This document shows positions 9,098 to 19,186 of a stretch of DNA of 64,000 nt, piece after piece; position 1 is the first letter of the stretch; every line of letters starts with the position of its first letter. This DNA comes from Planctomycetota bacterium (GTDB taxonomy: Bacteria; Planctomycetota; GCA-002687715): the NCBI GenBank assembly GCA_009691765.1, contig SIAO01000004.1, positions 149,419-213,418 of the forward strand. Reading direction: 5' to 3'. The notes under the pieces are model-generated. The model was not told where the DNA came from. It ran no database searches and saw nothing but the letters and a program-made list of their open reading frames with translations. Made by a program: the position numbers and the translations under genes.

Positions 9098-9865
9098 ATG
9101 AACCAAGGCTTGACTTTGGCGCCACCCCCTGTGATCGGCCTGTTAGGAGCCATTGGCTGCGGCAAGAGCGCTGTGGCTCAGCGCCTATCTGAGCATGGAG
9201 CGCTGGTGCTCAACGCGGACGCAATGGTGCACGAGCTCCTCGTTGCGCCTGAAGTGATTTCCGAGCTTCGCAGCCTGTTCGGACCTAGCATCCTCGACGC
9301 GGCTGGGCAACCGGATCGCAAAGCCATCGCAGCGCTCGTCTTTGCACCCAAAGCTGACGCCAAGCGCGCAGCTCTCGAGCAACTGCTACATCCAAAGGTC
9401 TTCCAGCGCCTCAAAGCTGCCATCGGTGCTGCACGCTCTGCCACAACGCCGCCGACGCTCTTGGTCTTGGATGTCCCGCTCCTCGCCGAACATCCCACGG
9501 TCGCAGCGCTCTGCGATCGACTTGTCTTCATCAACTCGCCGCGCGAACTGTGCGAGCAACGCTGCCACGAACGGCGCGGCTGGAGCAGCGCGGAATATGC
9601 AGCACGCGAAGCGGCGCAGCTTCCGCCTGAGCAGAAGCGTGTGTTTGCGCGACACGTGCTGCAAAACTCTGGTACGGTCACGGCGCTCCACAAAGAGGTC
9701 GACGAGTTGTTGGATGGCCTGCTGGCAGCGCATCGACTTGCGCACAGCATTGGGGAGCATGGTCCTCGAGCCCATGGTGGACTTGGGCCCGCAGCAACAG
9801 CACACAATGCCGCAGCACCCGAATCAAGAACATCAGATCCAGCTGGAAACAGCCGCGGAAGCTGA
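9098..9865 (+). CDS. coaE: Dephospho-CoA kinase
   Basis: P-loop GLLGAIGCGKSAVAQRL, LNADAMVHELL, LLHPKVFQRL, LVLDVPLLAE. Confidence 0.9.
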   Translation: MNQGLTLAPPPVIGLLGAIGCGKSAVAQRLSEHGALVLNADAMVHELLVAPEVISELRSLFGPSILDAAGQPDRKAIAALVFAPKADAKRAALEQLLHPKVFQRLKAAIGAARSATTPPTLLVLDVPLLAEHPTVAALCDRLVFINSPRELCEQRCHERRGWSSAEYAAREAAQLPPEQKRVFARHVLQNSGTVTALHKEVDELLDGLLAAHRLAHSIGEHGPRAHGGLGPAATAHNAAAPESRTSDPAGNSRGS

Positions 9866-11177
9866 AAACTGTGCGCAGCCAACAGGGGCAGCACGTCACG
9901 CCGAATACGATCGGCTAAAGGCCGCAACGACGGTGTTTTCTCGGTTCGCAGCGCTCGATGAACGGGAGTTGCTGCGCGAAGCTCAGCGCCATGGAATCCA
10001 AGCCGAATCCAACACACCACGCACGCGTCTGATTCAACAACTCGTTGCAGCTGGTATCGCTGCTGAAGGCCTGCCACTGGCCGACGGCATTCTCGAAGTG
10101 CTGCCAGCGGGCTTCGCCTTCTTGCGCTCCCCCGCGAATGAGTGCCTCTCTTCCAATTCCGATGTGTACGTGAGCCCGAGTCAAGTGCGCCGTTTCGAAC
10201 TGCGCACGGGCATGCACGTGATCGGTATTGCACGGCCGCCGGAAACGGGTGAACGCTTCACTGCGTTGCTGCGCGTGGAATGCATCGAAGGTGAATCTCC
10301 TGAAGTGGTGCGCCGTCGCCCGAGCTTTGAGACACTGACGCCTGTGCACCCGAATCGACGCTTGGTGCTTGAGAACGGCGCTGGCGAGTATTCGTGCCGC
10401 ATCCTCGACCTGCTCGCTCCCATCGGGCTCGGACAACGCGCTTTGATCGTCTCGCCGCCGCGTTCAGGCAAGACCATGTTGCTGAAGGCGCTTGCACAAG
10501 GAATCAAGGCGAATCAACCTTGGATCGACCTCATCATGCTGCTCGTGGACGAGCGCCCTGAGGAAGTCACAGATTTACGCCGCAGTGTTCCGGGTGAAGT
10601 GGTGAGCTCGACTTTTGACTCGACCTCTGCGCGCCACTGCCAAGTGGCTCACATCGTCATTGAACGAGCGCGCCGCTTGGTTGAAGCTGGACGGCATGTT
10701 GTCGTGCTGCTGGATTCCCTGACGCGCCTCGCGCGCGCGCACAACACGGAGAGTCCCAACTCCGGTCGCATTCTCTCAGGCGGCGTCGATTCCACGGCCT
10801 TGCAACGTCCGAAGCGATTCTTCGGTGCTGCACGCAGCATCGAGGGCGGTGGCTCGCTCACCATCATCGCCACAGCCTTGGTGGACACCGGATCGCGCAT
10901 GGACGAAGTCATTTTCGAAGAGTTCAAAGGCACGGGCAACCTTGAAGTCATCCTGAATCGCAAGGCCGCAGAGCAGCGCATTTTCCCGGCGATTGATGTG
11001 GCCCACACCGGCACGCGCAAAGAAGACCTGCTCATGGACCCGGATGAACTGCGCCGCGTGACAGCACTGCGACGCGTACTATCGGCTCTGAATCCTGAAG
11101 ACGGACTCGAACTGCTCTTGCAGCGCTTACAACGCACGCGCAACAACGCCGAGTTCCTGCTTTCGATGTCGGTTTGA
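9759..11177 (+). CDS. rho: Transcription termination factor Rho
   Basis: GYAFLR-like RNA-binding domain ([15 protein letters not shown]), [53 protein letters not shown]. Exact start uncertain (9759 or a downstream ATG). Confidence 0.93.
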   Translation: [472 protein letters not shown]

Positions 11178-11197
11178 GCACTGCGCTCGCGCTCGGC

Positions 11198-14197
11198 TCA
11201 ACGCTCCGGGCCGATACGCGCGCGCCATTGCACTGCGCGAGTTGCGGCTTCGGCGTTCGAACAGCGCGGCGCCAACGGTGCGAGTGGCGCTCCTGCGGAC
11301 ACCACGGAGTCGCGCAGAATGCGGTCGGCCTCCACGCGCAGCGGTGCGCTCCCCTTCTCCACCAAACGAATCAGCGCTTCGTGTTGCAGCACCGTGAGCC
11401 CACGCGCTTGGAGCCAGTCCACAGACACATCCAGTGGGACTCCAGCAGACGAAGCCGCTGATAGGAACCACTCCGAACGCAACTTGGCGCCCTCCGCTTC
11501 GTTCCACACACGGAACTCCTCAGCGCGGCGTGGAGGCGACGCTTCACGCGCCACTTGGAAAGTCAGGCCCTCAAGGGCCAGTTCCACCGCTTGATCGCCT
11601 TCAGGCGCGACAAGCAAGCGCGCGAGCAACGGTTGCAGCGCGGTCACTATGCCGAGGCGCGCCAACGCAAGTGCAGCGCTGCGTGCCAGCAGCGGATCTG
11701 TTGCCGACAGCCAAGGTTCGATGATGGGCACCGCTTGAGTTCCCAACTGCGTTGCAAGCGCTCCGAGGGCCATCATCTGCAATTCGCCGACATCGGCGTG
11801 TTCCAACACATCGCGCAGCATCTCAACCGTGTTGTCTAAGCGCGCCAGAATCTCGAGCGCTTCGCGACGCAGGCCGATGTCGCCCGCCTCACGCACGATG
11901 CCTTGCAAAGCAAGCTTTGCACGCGGCCCACCAGCAGCAGCAAGTGCTTTCAACACAGCGGCTCTCTCGGGACGCTCTGCGCCATGCCAGAACTCCATGG
12001 CGCGCGCGACACCTTGTTCGCCCATGACAGCACCGAGCGCCATGATGGCGCGCGCGCGCAGATTACGATCTTCACCCGCGAGCAGATTCTCGAGCAAGGC
12101 CGCAGTGCGCGGGTCCCTCAGGCCTGCGAGAGCCGTGAGACAGGCCTCACGCATTTTGCTGTCTTCATCACGCAGTCCACCAAGAAGTTGCTCTGCAACG
12201 CCAGCAGCACCACTTTTCCCGAGAGCCGTTGCAGCCGCAGCGCGCACACGCGGGTGTTCCGAGGCCAAAGCCATCGAAAGATCCTGCGGAGCCAGCGTGG
12301 CAAGCACCACGCCCAGCAGCTTGTCTTGCGACGAGCCCCGTAAGCACGCTTCGATCAGCGTGCCGCGCGCATCTGCCGTCACCAAGCCAGCCACCTGGCC
12401 CGCCAACTCCGCTGCACATTCATCGCCGATGCCACTCTTCAGCAGCGCCGTCGCGATGCGTTCGGCTGCGGACTTGCGCCATGCTGAGTCCATCGCACGC
12501 AACATGCCGGCCGCTTCATTGCGAGCGACACCGTTCAACGCTGGCCAGGCGCCAATGGCGAGATCTGCAATGGTTCCGGCACGCGCTTCGCGAGTGCGTG
12601 CAGATTCGAGCAACTGAGTCGTATTGGCAAGATTCGCAGCACGCTCTGCAGGCGTGGCGCCATGCACGAAACGCTGCCACGCGCGCTCCAGAGCCAAGCG
12701 CTCCGCAAGCTCCACCAACGCTTGCAACGGAGCAGGCAGTGTGCCCGCGCTGATGCGGCGAAACTTACAAGACTCTTCCGGCAAAGCGACGGTGATCCAA
12801 GTTTCGACGCTACTGCGCGCAGCGTCTTCAGGATCGCCACGTGAAGAGAAAAACTCGGCGGCCTGCACTGCATTCAACAACTCTTGCAACGCAGCGGCTT
12901 CCAGAATGATGACATCAGGCCCAGCGCGCTGTGCGCTGATAGCGGGCCCCGCCAAGGTCAGATTGCGCTGCACGCGCCCGCCCTGCACTTGCTGCACGCT
13001 CCACTCGGCGCGTGCTGCTTCTTCGGAGCCCAGCCCTCGCAACTCGCGATGTGCGTGGAATCCTTCGGCTGCACCAACCCACCAACGCTTCCAAGAAAAC
13101 GCGTCTTGGCCGAAAGACCGGCCACTCAGCAGGGCGAGCTTGCGCCACACCATGCCTTCGAGCGATGTGTAATCCGAGAAGAACACGCCACCAGCCACAG
13201 TGTCAATCAGCACTGGTACGAGCACCGTGTCGGCGAGGCGACGGTCATCAGGCGCCGAACTCACCCATGTGATATTCGCGAGCGCTATCGCGGCGCAGCC
13301 ACGGTGGAAAGGATCTTTCCCTTGCAACCACTGCGTCAAACGCGCGCGTTGCTCTGCATCGAGCGGCACTGCACTGCCTCCGTGCAAATCTTCATCGACG
13401 ACCAAAGCGACGAGCGCGTAGCACGCTGCGCGCGCCGGAGCTTGCCGCGCCAAGTCGCCGAGTCGCGTGCGTGCGCCGGCGTCAGCTTGCTTGCCGAGGT
13501 GCTCAGCAGCCGCTGCCGCGACCGCAGGCTCTGGGTCGGACAACGCAGAATAAAACTCCTCACGCAGGCGCGCACCAGGGATTCGTGCGAGCAATTCGAG
13601 AGCAGTGGCTTTGCCTGGGCCCTTCGCCGTCGCGAGCAGGGCCAACACACTGCCCAAGTACTCTTGATCGAGCTCTTGAGGCAAGGCTCGTGATGCGGCT
13701 TGGCGTACGCGTGCCGACGCATGAGTCAGCATGGGCAACACAGCAGCGGTGCCAGTACGAGGATCGATACGCACCAGTGCAGCCATCAATTCTGGTAGCC
13801 CGGCGCGGTTGCTCGGATCGCTGATAGCAAGGCGCAAGGGTTGCACCGCACGCGCTTCACGCATTTCGCCGAGAGCCCAAGCGCAGCCTGACTGCACGCG
13901 CCAGTCGTTGTGCGCAAGACCAACAATCAGACGCGACGCCGAATCATTCCCGAGGCCAGAAAGCACCAGCGACGCTTCCCGCGCTCTGGGTTGCGGCCAA
14001 CTGGAAAGCCGCTGCATCAGCGCCTCGATCGGATCCGGCGGCGGCACTGACGGCACCTCTGGCTTCACCACAATGGGCGCGGCGGCGCCACCTGCTTCAG
14101 GAGTCGGAGGCTTCGGGCGCACGGGAGGTGAAAACACCGGCTGCGCCGCGATCACACCCAACAGGCAAAGGGCTGACAAAAAAATGCGGATAGCCAT
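11198..14197 (-). CDS. Large HEAT-repeat protein with signal peptide
   Basis: Signal-like MAIRIFLSALCLLGVIAAQP, then many HEAT-type helical repeats (e.g. LAHNDWRVQSGCAWALGEMREARAVQPL, LRDEDSKMREACLTALAGLRDPRTAALL). Confidence 0.8.
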   Translation of the reverse strand: MAIRIFLSALCLLGVIAAQPVFSPPVRPKPPTPEAGGAAAPIVVKPEVPSVPPPDPIEALMQRLSSWPQPRAREASLVLSGLGNDSASRLIVGLAHNDWRVQSGCAWALGEMREARAVQPLRLAISDPSNRAGLPELMAALVRIDPRTGTAAVLPMLTHASARVRQAASRALPQELDQEYLGSVLALLATAKGPGKATALELLARIPGARLREEFYSALSDPEPAVAAAAAEHLGKQADAGARTRLGDLARQAPARAACYALVALVVDEDLHGGSAVPLDAEQRARLTQWLQGKDPFHRGCAAIALANITWVSSAPDDRRLADTVLVPVLIDTVAGGVFFSDYTSLEGMVWRKLALLSGRSFGQDAFSWKRWWVGAAEGFHAHRELRGLGSEEAARAEWSVQQVQGGRVQRNLTLAGPAISAQRAGPDVIILEAAALQELLNAVQAAEFFSSRGDPEDAARSSVETWITVALPEESCKFRRISAGTLPAPLQALVELAERLALERAWQRFVHGATPAERAANLANTTQLLESARTREARAGTIADLAIGAWPALNGVARNEAAGMLRAMDSAWRKSAAERIATALLKSGIGDECAAELAGQVAGLVTADARGTLIEACLRGSSQDKLLGVVLATLAPQDLSMALASEHPRVRAAAATALGKSGAAGVAEQLLGGLRDEDSKMREACLTALAGLRDPRTAALLENLLAGEDRNLRARAIMALGAVMGEQGVARAMEFWHGAERPERAAVLKALAAAGGPRAKLALQGIVREAGDIGLRREALEILARLDNTVEMLRDVLEHADVGELQMMALGALATQLGTQAVPIIEPWLSATDPLLARSAALALARLGIVTALQPLLARLLVAPEGDQAVELALEGLTFQVAREASPPRRAEEFRVWNEAEGAKLRSEWFLSAASSAGVPLDVSVDWLQARGLTVLQHEALIRLVEKGSAPLRVEADRILRDSVVSAGAPLAPLAPRCSNAEAATRAVQWRARIGPER

Positions 14198-14262
14198 GCT
14201 CTTCTCCGCCTCGCTGCGGTGCACTCAGGGGGTGTCAGTCTATGAGCTGCGGGCCAAAGGCA

Positions 14263-14757
14263 TCAAGGGACCGTCAGGACACCCGAGACCACGAGTTTCG
14301 CGGCCGCATCAGGATTAACGCGCAATGTCACGGAACTGCCGCCATCGGCAACAAGGCGCACGAGAAAGCCGTTGGGGTCTACTCCGAGCGCGCCCAAACG
14401 GCGTTCGCTACTGGCGACATCGAGCATCTCGGCCCGCGGCCAACTGCCGCGCAGCAAACGCGCGTAGGGCCACACTTCGCAAGTATCCGCTGCGCCTGCT
14501 TCGCGAGCGATGGTGGCAAACTGGCGCGGCAGTTCCTTCGCAAGTTCTGCGGAAGTGATCCAGTCGCGCGTGCGATATCTGAAAGGAACACCCGTGGCGG
14601 CTGTCGCTCGCTCAATGTCGGCGTCGATGCAAGCACGCACGAAACTCATGGCAACAGTCTGTGCCTCAGCCTCAGGAAAAACCGAATCGGGAACATCGTC
14701 CGAACACGCTGTCAAGAACACGAAAGTCAGCAGCAGCCATTTCAAACGGGTAGCCAT
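14263..14757 (-). CDS. Putative lipoprotein, function unknown
   Basis: MATRLKWLLLTFVFLTACSDD lipobox; no family recognised. Confidence 0.65.
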   Translation of the reverse strand: MATRLKWLLLTFVFLTACSDDVPDSVFPEAEAQTVAMSFVRACIDADIERATAATGVPFRYRTRDWITSAELAKELPRQFATIAREAGAADTCEVWPYARLLRGSWPRAEMLDVASSERRLGALGVDPNGFLVRLVADGGSSVTLRVNPDAAAKLVVSGVLTVP

Positions 14758-14808
14758 GCGTGCGATCTTGTGGTGCCGCGCCCACGCTGACAAGACACGC
14801 ACCTTGAA

Positions 14809-16812
14809 TCAAAGCGCGTCCTGCGGCCTGAAGACAGGCGCTGACGCGCCGTGCAGCATGTTGCAATAGTGCAGTGTCTCAGGTGTCCCGCGCTCCAAGA
14901 CGCTGCGCGCAACAGCACGCGCTTGTTCCAAGAGTTCTGTTTGCGCGGCCGCCGCTACCTGCAACATCGCGCCATGCCCTGCTTGCTTCAGACCCAGCAC
15001 TTCCCCCGGGCCGCGTTGTTCCAAGTCTGCTTCTGCCAGTCGAAAGCCATCGGATTCAGCGAGCAACACTTGCAAGCGAGCGAGCGCAGCGGGCAGGGCC
15101 GTCGCGCTCGGAATGAGCAAGCAAGTGCCGGGGGCCGTGCCGCGCCCAACACGCCCGCGCAACTGATGCAGTGTTGCAAGTCCATGGCGCTCTGCGCCGA
15201 AGATCACCATCAACGTTGCTTCAGGAACATCGAGGCCGACTTCAACGACGACCGTAGCGAGCAGCAATTGCGCTCCACCACTTCGAAAGGACGCCAACGC
15301 TGCCTGACGTTTCTCTGGCGGCATTCGACCATGCGCCATCACATACGGAATGGCCGAAAGAGGTCCACGCGGCGCCACGAGTCGCTGTCCTTCACGCAGG
15401 AGCGCAGGAGCCCCGAGCGCGTCAATGCCTGGATAGACGCAAAACACTCGCTCGCCACGGGCTGCAACTCTGGCGACCTCGCTGACGGCTTCGCGCACTG
15501 TCGCCAGACGTGTGCTGACGGCTCCACGGCCAGGCGGTCGGCCTTCAACGACGGATCTGGGCAGAGACCCGAGCAAACTGAGTGCCAATGTGCGCGGAAT
15601 CGGAGTAGCGCTGATGGAGAGCGCGTGCACAGCACTGCCCTTACGCACTGCAGCAAGCCGATTGCGCACTCCGAAGCGATGCTGCTCGTCCACGACTACC
15701 AGTGCCAACGCTGGCAAACGCACTTGCTCTGCAAGCGCGGCGTGCGTTCCTGTCAGGATGTCCACGTCCCTCGCAGCGGAAGCGTCAGCGCGACCACCGC
15801 GTCTCCCGGCGGAAGTCAAAAGCCCAAGCCGCACTTTGGATCCGACCAACCAGCGTGTGAGCAATGCGTAATGCTGCTCGGCCAATTCTTGCGTGGGCGC
15901 GAGAAACAACACCTGCCGACGTGCGGCCACGGTGGCGAGAGCCGCAGCAACAGCAACCGCGGTCTTGCCGCTGCCGACATCACCTTGCAACACGCGCCGC
16001 ATAGGCACCGCACGATTCATGTCGGCCAACACTTCATCCAGCGCACGGCGCTGCGCTGGTGTGAGCGTGAATGGCAGGCGTGCGTCGATGCGTTCGTGGA
16101 CTCGCGGCGATACCGCGATGCACGGCGCAGTTCCAGTTTCCGGTGGCGCTCCGATGCTGACCAACAACGCGACGAAGCGATCGAACAGCAAGCGCTCCGC
16201 ACCGCGTGTTGCGGCAGAGCGATCTCGGGGTCTGTGCACACCCTCGAAGGCTTCTTGCAACGTCGGCAATCCCGGTGGCAACAGTCCTTGCAACGGATCA
16301 GCAAATCCGGCGTCGAAACTAGCATCCAACAAGCGCGCAAGCGTTCCGGCTGCGAGACCATCCAGCTTCGGCCGGACAGCCTGCAAGCGTTGCAACACAG
16401 CTTGAAGTGCAGACTCATCTGCTGCCTCCACACAACTCGAAGCGACAAACTCGCCAGACTTGGTGCCGTGACTGCGCCCACTGATCACAACCTTCATGCC
16501 TGCTGTGATGCGTTCACCAATCCAGCCTTGCCCATACAACCGCGCCAACACTTCATGACCGCCACAATCGAGACGCAATTCTGCAAAGCCACCGGCACGA
16601 CCGCGCATGCGACCACGACGCACTTTAAGCACTGTGCCCCACAGAGAACACGGTTCGGTGCCCGGCTGCTGCGCCAAAGCCGGCGGTGCGCTGTAGCGTC
16701 CAGGTGTCACCAACAACAAATCGAACAGCGTTGCAACGCCAGCGGCTTGAAGCAGCGCGCCACGCTGCTCCCCCACGCCTTTCAATTCCGCGACAGCGTC
16801 AAAGAGTTTCAT
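14809..16812 (-). CDS. recG: ATP-dependent DNA helicase RecG
   Basis: LTPAQRRALDEVLADM, LQGDVGSGKTAVAVAAAL, VVDEQHRFGVRNR, ISATPIPRTLALSLLGSL, HQLRGRVGRG. Confidence 0.95.
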   Translation of the reverse strand: MKLFDAVAELKGVGEQRGALLQAAGVATLFDLLLVTPGRYSAPPALAQQPGTEPCSLWGTVLKVRRGRMRGRAGGFAELRLDCGGHEVLARLYGQGWIGERITAGMKVVISGRSHGTKSGEFVASSCVEAADESALQAVLQRLQAVRPKLDGLAAGTLARLLDASFDAGFADPLQGLLPPGLPTLQEAFEGVHRPRDRSAATRGAERLLFDRFVALLVSIGAPPETGTAPCIAVSPRVHERIDARLPFTLTPAQRRALDEVLADMNRAVPMRRVLQGDVGSGKTAVAVAAALATVAARRQVLFLAPTQELAEQHYALLTRWLVGSKVRLGLLTSAGRRGGRADASAARDVDILTGTHAALAEQVRLPALALVVVDEQHRFGVRNRLAAVRKGSAVHALSISATPIPRTLALSLLGSLPRSVVEGRPPGRGAVSTRLATVREAVSEVARVAARGERVFCVYPGIDALGAPALLREGQRLVAPRGPLSAIPYVMAHGRMPPEKRQAALASFRSGGAQLLLATVVVEVGLDVPEATLMVIFGAERHGLATLHQLRGRVGRGTAPGTCLLIPSATALPAALARLQVLLAESDGFRLAEADLEQRGPGEVLGLKQAGHGAMLQVAAAAQTELLEQARAVARSVLERGTPETLHYCNMLHGASAPVFRPQDAL

Positions 16813-17027
16813 TCCGGCAACGCGTTGAGCTCTGCAAGGACTGCACTGACATCCAGTCCATACGCCTTCAGACCCTGTGCCAGCGTTTCCGACTCGCTGA
16901 CCACGCAGCGCTCACAAGGCAGCGCGTGTGCGTTCAGCAGAACTTGCGCGCCAGGATGGGCCGCAAGTACATCCACGATCAACATGGCCTCATGAAACCG
17001 CGCGGGCCTGCTGTGCTTGGACTTCAT
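16809..17027 (-). CDS. DUF1858-like small protein
   Basis: MLIVDVLAAHPGAQVLLNAHALPCERCVVSESETLAQGLKAYGLDVSAVLAELN resembles the DUF1858 pattern with CxxC. 3' end overlaps recG start by 4 nt. Start at 17027 or 16985. Confidence 0.65.
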   Translation of the reverse strand: MKSKHSRPARFHEAMLIVDVLAAHPGAQVLLNAHALPCERCVVSESETLAQGLKAYGLDVSAVLAELNALPE

Positions 17028-17083
17028 GGGCGCAGGTTGTGCTGAGCATCCCACGCCGTCAAGCGTGATACGCTCCGCCGCAC

Positions 17084-18421
17084 ATGCGCTCCCTTCACAC
17101 TTGCCTGACAGTGCTCGCGCTTTGCTCGCTACTTTGTTCTCAGGGCACCGCCGCGTTGGAGAAGCGCGTCGCCAGCACGCAAGAGACGCTCGCAAACCAA
17201 AAGACGCAGATGAGCGCGCTCTACGAACGCCTCGAAAAGGCGTTGGTGAGTGACCACGAAACTCTGCTTGCGACGCTGCGCACTGAAATGGGCACAGCCC
17301 TCGCTGCAGCTCGCTCCTTGAGTGGCGCGCCCCGAGCCAAGCTCCTCGCGGAAGTGAAAAAAGGCTTGCAGAGCATGGAGCGCAGTACCAATGCCACGTG
17401 CGCCGACCTCGCGGCGTGGATTGCTCCACGGGTGCTCACTGTGCTCCAGAACAACGGTGAAGTCGCAGCGGGGCTCGCCCGCAAAGATGACGAACTGGTG
17501 ACGCTCATCCTCGAACCCTTGCTGAACGGCGGCCGCCCGTTCCATGTGCTGTGGAATGATGAACTGAGCGCCGTGTTGCCGACCCCTACTGCGTGGCGTC
17601 GCGCCCATGCGGATGTGGAAGCCGCAAAAGAAGCGCTGCTGACTGCTAAAGACCCGAGCGCTGCATTTCGCCGTGGCGCCCCTTCAGGATTCGCGCGCAT
17701 TCCAGCCGGCAACTACGCGACGCCCTTCACCGCGGGCTTCGCAGGCCAAGGTGTGCGCAAGAAGGACCGCGCGTTTGTCTTGGATCACGATCTCTTCCTT
17801 GGCATTCATGAAGTGACGAACGCTGAATACCTTGGCTGGCTGCTGAAGCTCAGCGAAGAAGAACGACGCGTTCATCAGCCGCGCGACGAAACCGGGAAAC
17901 CAATCTGGGAGCCCGAGCCCGGCACAGGCATCCTCGCTGTGCCCGTGGGCGCTGAAGCGAATCCTGTTTGCTCCATCACCTTTCAGAGCGCAATGGCCTA
18001 TGCGCAAGCTCACGGGGCACGGCTACCCACTGAAGAAGAATGGTGTGCCGCCGCTGCGGGCCGCGAGAAAAACATGTTCCCTTGGGGCGCACGTCACGAA
18101 CCTGGGCGTTGCAATGATCGTGATCGCGACCATACGAATGCAGGACTGATGCCCGTGGGGTCATTCCCGCAAGGCGTCAATGCCTTTGGTCACATGGATC
18201 TCGCCGGCAATGTCGCTGAATGGACCATGACGTACGAATCCGGCAAGCTCGTCGATGCTGCCGCTGTCGCACAAGAGAACGTCGCGGTACGCGGGGGCTC
18301 ATTCCGCAATGGCGATCGCGATGTGTCCACCGGTTGGGTGTGGCTGAAACGCGCTATCGGTGATCGCGACAGCGAAACAGGTTTTCGCCTGCTCGTGGAT
18401 CCGGCTGCGAAACCCCGTTGA
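17084..18421 (+). CDS. Secreted protein with formylglycine-generating-enzyme (FGE/SUMF1)-type domain
   Basis: GIHEVTNAEYLGWL, ARLPTEEEWCAAAAG, GHMDLAGNVAEWTM, VAVRGGSFRNGDRD, ETGFRLL. Confidence 0.88.
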   Translation: MRSLHTCLTVLALCSLLCSQGTAALEKRVASTQETLANQKTQMSALYERLEKALVSDHETLLATLRTEMGTALAAARSLSGAPRAKLLAEVKKGLQSMERSTNATCADLAAWIAPRVLTVLQNNGEVAAGLARKDDELVTLILEPLLNGGRPFHVLWNDELSAVLPTPTAWRRAHADVEAAKEALLTAKDPSAAFRRGAPSGFARIPAGNYATPFTAGFAGQGVRKKDRAFVLDHDLFLGIHEVTNAEYLGWLLKLSEEERRVHQPRDETGKPIWEPEPGTGILAVPVGAEANPVCSITFQSAMAYAQAHGARLPTEEEWCAAAAGREKNMFPWGARHEPGRCNDRDRDHTNAGLMPVGSFPQGVNAFGHMDLAGNVAEWTMTYESGKLVDAAAVAQENVAVRGGSFRNGDRDVSTGWVWLKRAIGDRDSETGFRLLVDPAAKPR

Positions 18422-18437
18422 GCGAACGGTGCCCCGC

Positions 18438-19055
18438 CTACGCGCGGCGCAGAATCAGCACAGCAAAGTCGCAGTCGTCTTCTGCTTCGAGACGGCTTGG
18501 CGTGATGCCTTCAAGAGCCAATGCTTGCCCGGCGGTGAGTACGAGCCGCTTGTCTTTGGCATCGACGACGAGCACGCCGTGGTGCACGACGATGGACATC
18601 GCGTGTGCGGTGCCAAGTTCTGGCGCCACAGCAACAGCTCCGCGCCGTCCCTGCCCGAGCAAGAGCTCGGTTTGACCAAGCGTGATCGCTTGGAAATGGA
18701 ACGCACCAGCGCGCACCTCGCGTGTGTTTTGCACGCTGGTTTCGGTCCGCTCTGCAAGCGCAAGCAACCCGAAAGTAGTGATGCCCAAGCCTTCAGCGAT
18801 GCGATCGAGCGTATCCAAATTGGGCTTGATCAGATTCGTTTCAATGCGCGAGATAGGTGCATACGAAAGCCCACATTCGCGAGCGAACTTCTCGATCGTC
18901 AGGCCCTTTTGTTGGCGCAGCGTGCGAATGACGCTGAAGTCGTAGCGTCGACGCACTTCTGTTGCGCGTTGGTGCCGCGTGGACACCGTGATGGGACCTA
19001 ATTCAGCCGCAGCAATCTCACCTCCATCACCCCGATCATCAAAATCCTTAGGCAT
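18438..19055 (-). CDS. XRE-family HTH regulator with cupin-like sensor domain
   Basis: IRTLRQQKGLTIEKFARECGLSYAPISRIETNLIKPNLDTLDRIAEGLGI HTH followed by a short beta-rich cupin-like C-terminus. Confidence 0.8.
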   Translation of the reverse strand: MPKDFDDRGDGGEIAAAELGPITVSTRHQRATEVRRRYDFSVIRTLRQQKGLTIEKFARECGLSYAPISRIETNLIKPNLDTLDRIAEGLGITTFGLLALAERTETSVQNTREVRAGAFHFQAITLGQTELLLGQGRRGAVAVAPELGTAHAMSIVVHHGVLVVDAKDKRLVLTAGQALALEGITPSRLEAEDDCDFAVLILRRA

Positions 19056-19186
19056 GGGAAAGGCTCCCTCAGAACTCGTGGGCGCGTGTTCTCTAATGCC
19101 GTTATCGGATCCGCGAGGCGCGAAGTGAGACTGACCCTTGCCGCGAGGCCGGAAATCGCTAGTGATCGAGTGTAATCGGCACAGTC

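Noticed and set aside
11174-14224. Various 60-260 aa plus-strand ORFs across the HEAT-repeat gene
   Set aside because: All lie antisense to a single long coherent HEAT-repeat CDS with signal peptide.
14851-16995. 714-aa plus-strand ORF
   Set aside because: Antisense to recG, which has all helicase motifs. Low-complexity Cys/His/Arg-rich translation is typical of antisense frames in GC-rich DNA.
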